The notes under the pieces: model-generated
The model's database searches: none
Told to the model about the DNA's origin: nothing
Seen by the model: the letters and a program-made list of their open reading frames with translations, nothing else
Shown here: positions 63,600 through 64,000 of the stretch, piece after piece
Layout of the letters: every line of letters starts with the position of its first letter
Numbering within the stretch: position 1 is the first letter of the stretch
Position numbers and translations under genes: made by a program
From: Mycolicibacterium elephantis DSM 44368
GTDB lineage: Bacteria > Actinomycetota > Actinomycetes > Mycobacteriales > Mycobacteriaceae
NCBI RefSeq assembly: GCF_004014805.1
Contig: NZ_ATDN01000009.1
Span: 62,001-126,000, forward strand
Reading direction: 5' to 3'
DNA: 64,000 nt

Positions 63600-64000
63600 A
63601 GTTCGTGCAGTTCCGGGGTGGTGCGCAGCGTCTCGATCATCGGCGCCACGGCGTCCTGCAGCGGCGGCAGTTCCGGCGCCATCGCCAGGGCGGCGACGAC
63701 GGCCAACCGGGCCGCCGTCTCGGTGACCCGAAACACCCGTTGGTCCACTGGACGCAACCCGAGCGCGACGGCTGCCGCGTTGTAGGTCGCGATGTCGCCG
63801 GGCCCGAGCAGCGCCAGATCGGATTCGACTGCGCCCACAGTGACCATCTCGAAGTCCGACCACAGTTCGCCGCGGCTCGTGGTGAGCATGTTGTAGTAGG
63901 GCGCATCGCCGTGGATGACCTGTAACCCGACACCGGGAAAATAGGATTCGAATGCTGCGCGCGACGTGAGCACCGGCGCGATCACCGCCCATTCTCGTTG
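63596..64000 (-). CDS. aminoglycoside phosphotransferase/choline-kinase-like protein (partial)
   Basis: The C-terminal 134 codons; the start lies beyond the right edge (the frame is open through GREWAV-like codons to the border). VIHGDAPYYNML is the HGDxxxxN catalytic loop and WSDFEMVTVG the Asp-Phe-Glu metal site of APH-fold kinases. A phosphotransferase for a small molecule; drug resistance should not be assumed. The stop overlaps that of convergent lacI by 4 bases. Confidence 0.78.
   Translation of the reverse strand, partial: QREWAVIAPVLTSRAAFESYFPGVGLQVIHGDAPYYNMLTTSRGELWSDFEMVTVGAVESDLALLGPGDIATYNAAAVALGLRPVDQRVFRVTETAARLAVVAALAMAPELPPLQDAVAPMIETLRTTPELHEL

Overview
The window is one high-GC chromosomal stretch of a mycobacterium, most likely a rapid-growing environmental species (Mycolicibacterium type). 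Lsr2, CarD, ClpC1, MhuD, DisA/RadA, LpqE/LpqF/LpqG and the ftsH-fol-pan-lysS run follow, in inverted orientation, the order I remember for M. tuberculosis Rv3644c to Rv3574. Many genes have a TANNNT -10 box 6-8 bases before the start codon, the mycobacterial leaderless arrangement. No gene of that order looks viral, and I see no insertion sequence, rRNA or CRISPR array.

Region by region. 1-6000: start of an adenylate-cyclase-type membrane protein, holB (frameshifted in a G-run), tRNA-Thr(CGU), a CMD-family protein, a GT-C-like membrane protein and galE. 4.8-11.3 kb: a three-gene operon of a Pls/PosA-type single-module NRPS with six membrane segments, an M1 aminopeptidase and a flippase-like membrane protein, joined by GTGA overlaps. 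Its adenylation pocket reads like a lysine-selecting one, so this is a candidate epsilon-poly-lysine-type polymer system and is the most interesting content of the window. 11.3-14.1 kb: a TerC transporter with an apparent RNA switch in its leader and an acyltransferase-3 protein. 14.2-18.8 kb: ppa, then dacB, a zincin, tilS and hpt. 18.9-25.2 kb: a molybdopterin oxidoreductase, lpqG, and an operon of ephA, an LLM oxidoreductase and an alcohol dehydrogenase.

25.4-37.2 kb: ftsH, folE, folP, folB, folK, a DUF3180 protein, a proline-rich membrane protein, a DUF2520 protein, panC, panD, coaX, lysS and lsr2, i.e. folate, pantothenate and CoA supply, largely as one transcription unit. 37.2-41.8 kb: clpC1 behind a ClgR-like palindrome, closed by a strong terminator, then a cobalamin riboswitch controlling cbtB-cbtA and a histidine-phosphatase-fold gene. 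41.9-46.0 kb: two abutting gene remnants, lpqF, mhuD, a hydrolase, a small membrane protein and a GlxA-type regulator. 46.1-57.5 kb: mutY/canB with overlapping divergent starts, an Rv3587c-like anchored protein, disA and radA, lpqE, carD, ispF, cysS, an RNA methyltransferase, an ArsB-like transporter and an MBL-fold hydrolase. 57.5-64.0 kb: pxpA, bluB, a sulfurtransferase, a zinc-type ABC transporter (znuABC) with a Zur-like box, a LacI regulator and the end of a phosphotransferase gene.

Differences from the M. tuberculosis order (from memory) include no ispD between carD and ispF, no espACD genes between ephA and ftsH, no ESX/PE/PPE insertion near lpqG, and the pls, cobalt-transport and molybdoenzyme genes gained. 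Short dispersed repeats lie at several of these junctions. Coordinates of starts were chosen by family length, ribosome binding sites, stop/start overlaps or -10 spacing; none of the assignments was checked by database search.
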